Source: Frateuria_A sp051900535 (lineage in GTDB: Bacteria > Pseudomonadota > Gammaproteobacteria > Xanthomonadales > Rhodanobacteraceae). Taken from it: 64,000 bases of DNA. The notes below the pieces were generated by a model that saw only the letters and a program-made list of their open reading frames with translations, searched no databases and was not told where the DNA came from. The number at the start of each line of letters is the position of its first letter. Positions within the stretch are counted from its first letter, which is position 1. The translations under genes were made by a program, and so were the position numbers. The stretch spans positions 434,001 to 498,000 of the forward strand of contig NZ_JBHZGI010000001.1 in NCBI RefSeq assembly GCF_051900535.1, written 5' to 3'. Shown in pieces: positions 62,278-64,000 of the stretch.

Positions 62278-62874
62278 ATGCCCCAACCCACCGCCATCTG
62301 CGTCTACTGCGGTTCCAGCAGCGGCAACCATCCCGATTACGTCGAGCAGGCCCGCGCCTTCGGCACCGAGATGGCCCGGCGCGGTATCGCCCTGGTCTAC
62401 GGCGGCGGCAAGGTCGGGCTGATGGGCACCGTGGCCGACGCGGTGCTTGCCGCCGGTGGCAAGGCGATCGGCGTTATCCCGCGCCAACTGGTCGACCTGG
62501 AGGTCGCCCATCCGGAGCTGACCGAACTGGTGGTGGTCGAGACCATGCACCAGCGCAAGACGCGCATGTATGAGCTCTCCGACGCCTTCGTCGCCCTGCC
62601 CGGCGGTTTCGGCACCATGGACGAGATGTTCGAAATGCTCACCTGGGCCCAGTTGGGCCTGCACCGCTACCCCTGTGGCTTCCTCGACGTACGCGGCTAC
62701 TACACGCAACTGAGCGCGATGATGGACCACATGGTCGCCGAGCGCTTCGTGCGGCCGGAGCAGCGCGAGGACGTCTGGTTCGGTCAGGACATGGGCGCGC
62801 TGTTCGACTGGATGGCAAGCTACGAGGGTCGCTACCTGCCCAAATGGGTGGACGACCGCAGCATCGACGCCTGA
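62278..62874 (+). CDS. LOG family protein (cytokinin riboside 5'-monophosphate phosphoribohydrolase-like)
   Basis: A 198-residue Rossmann-fold protein of the TIGR00730/LOG family. Motifs are ICVYCGSSSGNHPDY, YGGGKVGLMGTVADAV and the active-site PGGFGTMDEMFE with the preceding catalytic Arg/Lys (MHQRKTRMYEL). Family members cleave nucleoside 5'-monophosphates, releasing the base. The frame runs upstream through the REP-like repeat (giving a spurious DSRFRGND stretch), so the start is set at 62278 by homology. Confidence 0.92.
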   Translation: MPQPTAICVYCGSSSGNHPDYVEQARAFGTEMARRGIALVYGGGKVGLMGTVADAVLAAGGKAIGVIPRQLVDLEVAHPELTELVVVETMHQRKTRMYELSDAFVALPGGFGTMDEMFEMLTWAQLGLHRYPCGFLDVRGYYTQLSAMMDHMVAERFVRPEQREDVWFGQDMGALFDWMASYEGRYLPKWVDDRSIDA

Positions 62875-62888
62875 GTGCAGGAGGCAGG

Positions 62889-63893
62889 ATGAGCCCGACC
62901 AACGCGTTCCGCGCCATGCGCATCCAAAACGACCCGGCCGGCTACCGCAGCAGCATCGAAACCATGGGCACGGATGCACTCACGCCGGGCCAGGTGCTGG
63001 TACAGGCCGCCTGGTCCTCGGTCAACTACAAGGACGCGCTGGCCGGCACCGGCAAGGGCAAGATCCTGCGTCAGTACCCGCTCAACGGCGGCATCGACGT
63101 GGCCGGCCATGTGGTCGCCTCGACCGATCCGGCGTTCAGGGAAGGCGACGCCGTGTTGTGCACCGGCAGCGGCCTGTCCGAGACGCGCGACGGCGGTTAT
63201 GCCGAGTATGCCCGGCTGGATGCAAGCTGGACCATCCCGCTGCCCCCCGGCCTGACCCTGCGCGAGAGCATGATCCTGGGCACCGCCGGATTCACCGCGG
63301 CGCTGGCCCTGTTGCGCATGCAGGACAATCGGCAGACGCCGGCTATCGGCCCGATTGCCGTCACTGGCGCCAGCGGTGGCGTAGGTCAACTTGCGATCGA
63401 CATCTTCAGCCGCGCCGGGTACGAAGTTCACGCGATCAGCGGCAAGGCCGACCATTTCGACTTCCTTAGAAGCCTCGGCGCCAGCCAGTGCATCGACCGC
63501 CACCAGCTCGCCTTCAGCGGCAAGCCGATGGATTCGGCCCGTTTCGGCGGCGCGCTGGACAATGTCGGCGGTCCGATGCTGGCCGGCCTGCTGCCGCTCA
63601 TCGCACCCTACGGCAACGTGGCGATCTGCGGCAACGCCGGCGGCATCGCCTTCGACAGCACCGTCATGCCCTTCATCATCCGCGGCGTGAGTCTGCTCGG
63701 CATCGCATCGGCCGGTACCGCCCGCGACCTGCGCGAATCCATCTGGCAACGCCTGGCCGACGACTGGAAGCCCCGTCACCTCGACCGCATCGCCACCGAC
63801 GAAGTCACGCTGGAGCAGTTGCCGGCCGTGTTCGAGCGCATGCTGGCCGGCCAGTCCTTCGGCCGCACCGTCGTGCGCGTCGGCGGCGGATGA
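62889..63893 (+). CDS. YhdH/AcuI-type NADPH-dependent acryloyl-CoA reductase
   Basis: A 334-residue medium-chain dehydrogenase/reductase without zinc ligands. It has SSVNYKDALAGTGKGKI near residue 40, GIDVAGHVV, the cofactor loop VTGASGGVGQLAIDI near 160 and the GNAGGI and FIIRGVSLLGIAS segments typical of the YhdH/YhfP group. AcuI reduces acryloyl-CoA to propionyl-CoA; the exact substrate here is inferred. AGGAGG precedes the ATG, and the gene begins 14 nt after the LOG gene. Confidence 0.9.
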   Translation: MSPTNAFRAMRIQNDPAGYRSSIETMGTDALTPGQVLVQAAWSSVNYKDALAGTGKGKILRQYPLNGGIDVAGHVVASTDPAFREGDAVLCTGSGLSETRDGGYAEYARLDASWTIPLPPGLTLRESMILGTAGFTAALALLRMQDNRQTPAIGPIAVTGASGGVGQLAIDIFSRAGYEVHAISGKADHFDFLRSLGASQCIDRHQLAFSGKPMDSARFGGALDNVGGPMLAGLLPLIAPYGNVAICGNAGGIAFDSTVMPFIIRGVSLLGIASAGTARDLRESIWQRLADDWKPRHLDRIATDEVTLEQLPAVFERMLAGQSFGRTVVRVGGG

Positions 63894-63960
63894 AGCCCGC
63901 GCTTGGAAGCACCCCGCTCGCGGCATAGAATCCACGACAACTACTAGGAACCCCCACCTC

Positions 63961-64000
63961 ATGGCACGAATCCTGATCGTCGACGACTCCCCGTCGCAGC
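63961..64000 (+). CDS. pilH: PilH-like response regulator (5' end only)
   Basis: Only 13 codons are in the window: MARILIVDDSPSQ. This start, with the receiver acidic pair DD, is the one seen in PilH-type twitching-motility response regulators of Pseudomonas and Xanthomonads. AGGAA lies upstream of the ATG. The phospho-acceptor and the rest are outside the window, so the gene name is provisional. Confidence 0.7.
   Translation, partial: MARILIVDDSPSQ

Overview
The window is 64 kb of GC-rich chromosome. Gene content and order point to a gammaproteobacterium of the Xanthomonadales (Lysobacterales), most likely a member of Rhodanobacteraceae. The evidence is the run recN / hrcA-grpE-dnaK-dnaJ-dapB / carAB-greA, the fur/bamE (omlA) divergent pair, a 41-residue RpmJ lacking the usual zinc cysteines, the serC-pheA-aroA block, and a PilH-type regulator beginning MARILIVDDSPSQ. 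The family assignment is inference. Nearly all genes are core chromosomal genes. I see no integrase, transposase, prophage or CRISPR array, and no compositionally foreign block.

Layout. 1-6.2 kb: rpsA (cut by the window edge) and cmk, an acyl-CoA-binding protein, fadH behind a strong palindrome, a LysR regulator and rpmJ. 6.2-19.4 kb: greA-carB-carA on the minus strand, a 2OG-Fe(II) oxygenase, a CaCA-type cation exchanger behind what reads as a yybP-ykoY (Mn2+) riboswitch, then dapB-dnaJ-dnaK-grpE-hrcA. 19.4-26.5 kb: recN, a UhpAB-like two-component pair, a candidate structured RNA with terminator, fur/bamE, rnfH-ratA, smpB and tmRNA. 26.5-31.2 kb: a lone receiver-domain protein, four tRNAs (Leu, Cys, Gly, Gly) separated by hairpins, pgsA, uvrC and kdsB. 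31.2-39 kb: aroA-pheA-serC, a GNAT-like gene overlapping aat, an HD-GYP protein and ispG. 39-45.5 kb: sulfate assimilation operon cysJ-cysI-cysH-sat with a divergent TauE/SafE permease. 45.5-48.2 kb: the ribosomal oxygenase roxA with a partner of unknown function, and a three-gene operon of unknown function (winged-helix-like protein plus two small membrane proteins). 48.6-56.1 kb: a giant hybrid kinase with nine 92-residue HAMP repeats, followed by a REC-PAS-kinase-REC protein. 56.4-64 kb: sucA-sucB-lpd, a LOG-family protein, an AcuI/YhdH-type reductase and the start of a pilH-like gene.

How the genes work together. Several blocks are single pathways: pyrimidine/arginine precursor (carAB), chaperones and their repressor (hrcA operon), trans-translation (smpB plus ssrA), assimilatory sulfate reduction, the shikimate/phenylalanine/serine block, and the 2-oxoglutarate dehydrogenase complex. 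Four downstream genes begin with GTG in a GTGA overlap with the upstream stop (aroA, cysH, aat, and the gene after roxA), which suggests translational coupling.

Most worth a second look: the riboswitch in front of a CaCA exchanger, the fadH operator, the cys palindrome, the candidate RNA at 23.58-23.76 kb, the HAMP repeat array with its neighbours, and the dispersed GGTGGG/CCCACC and REP-like intergenic repeats.
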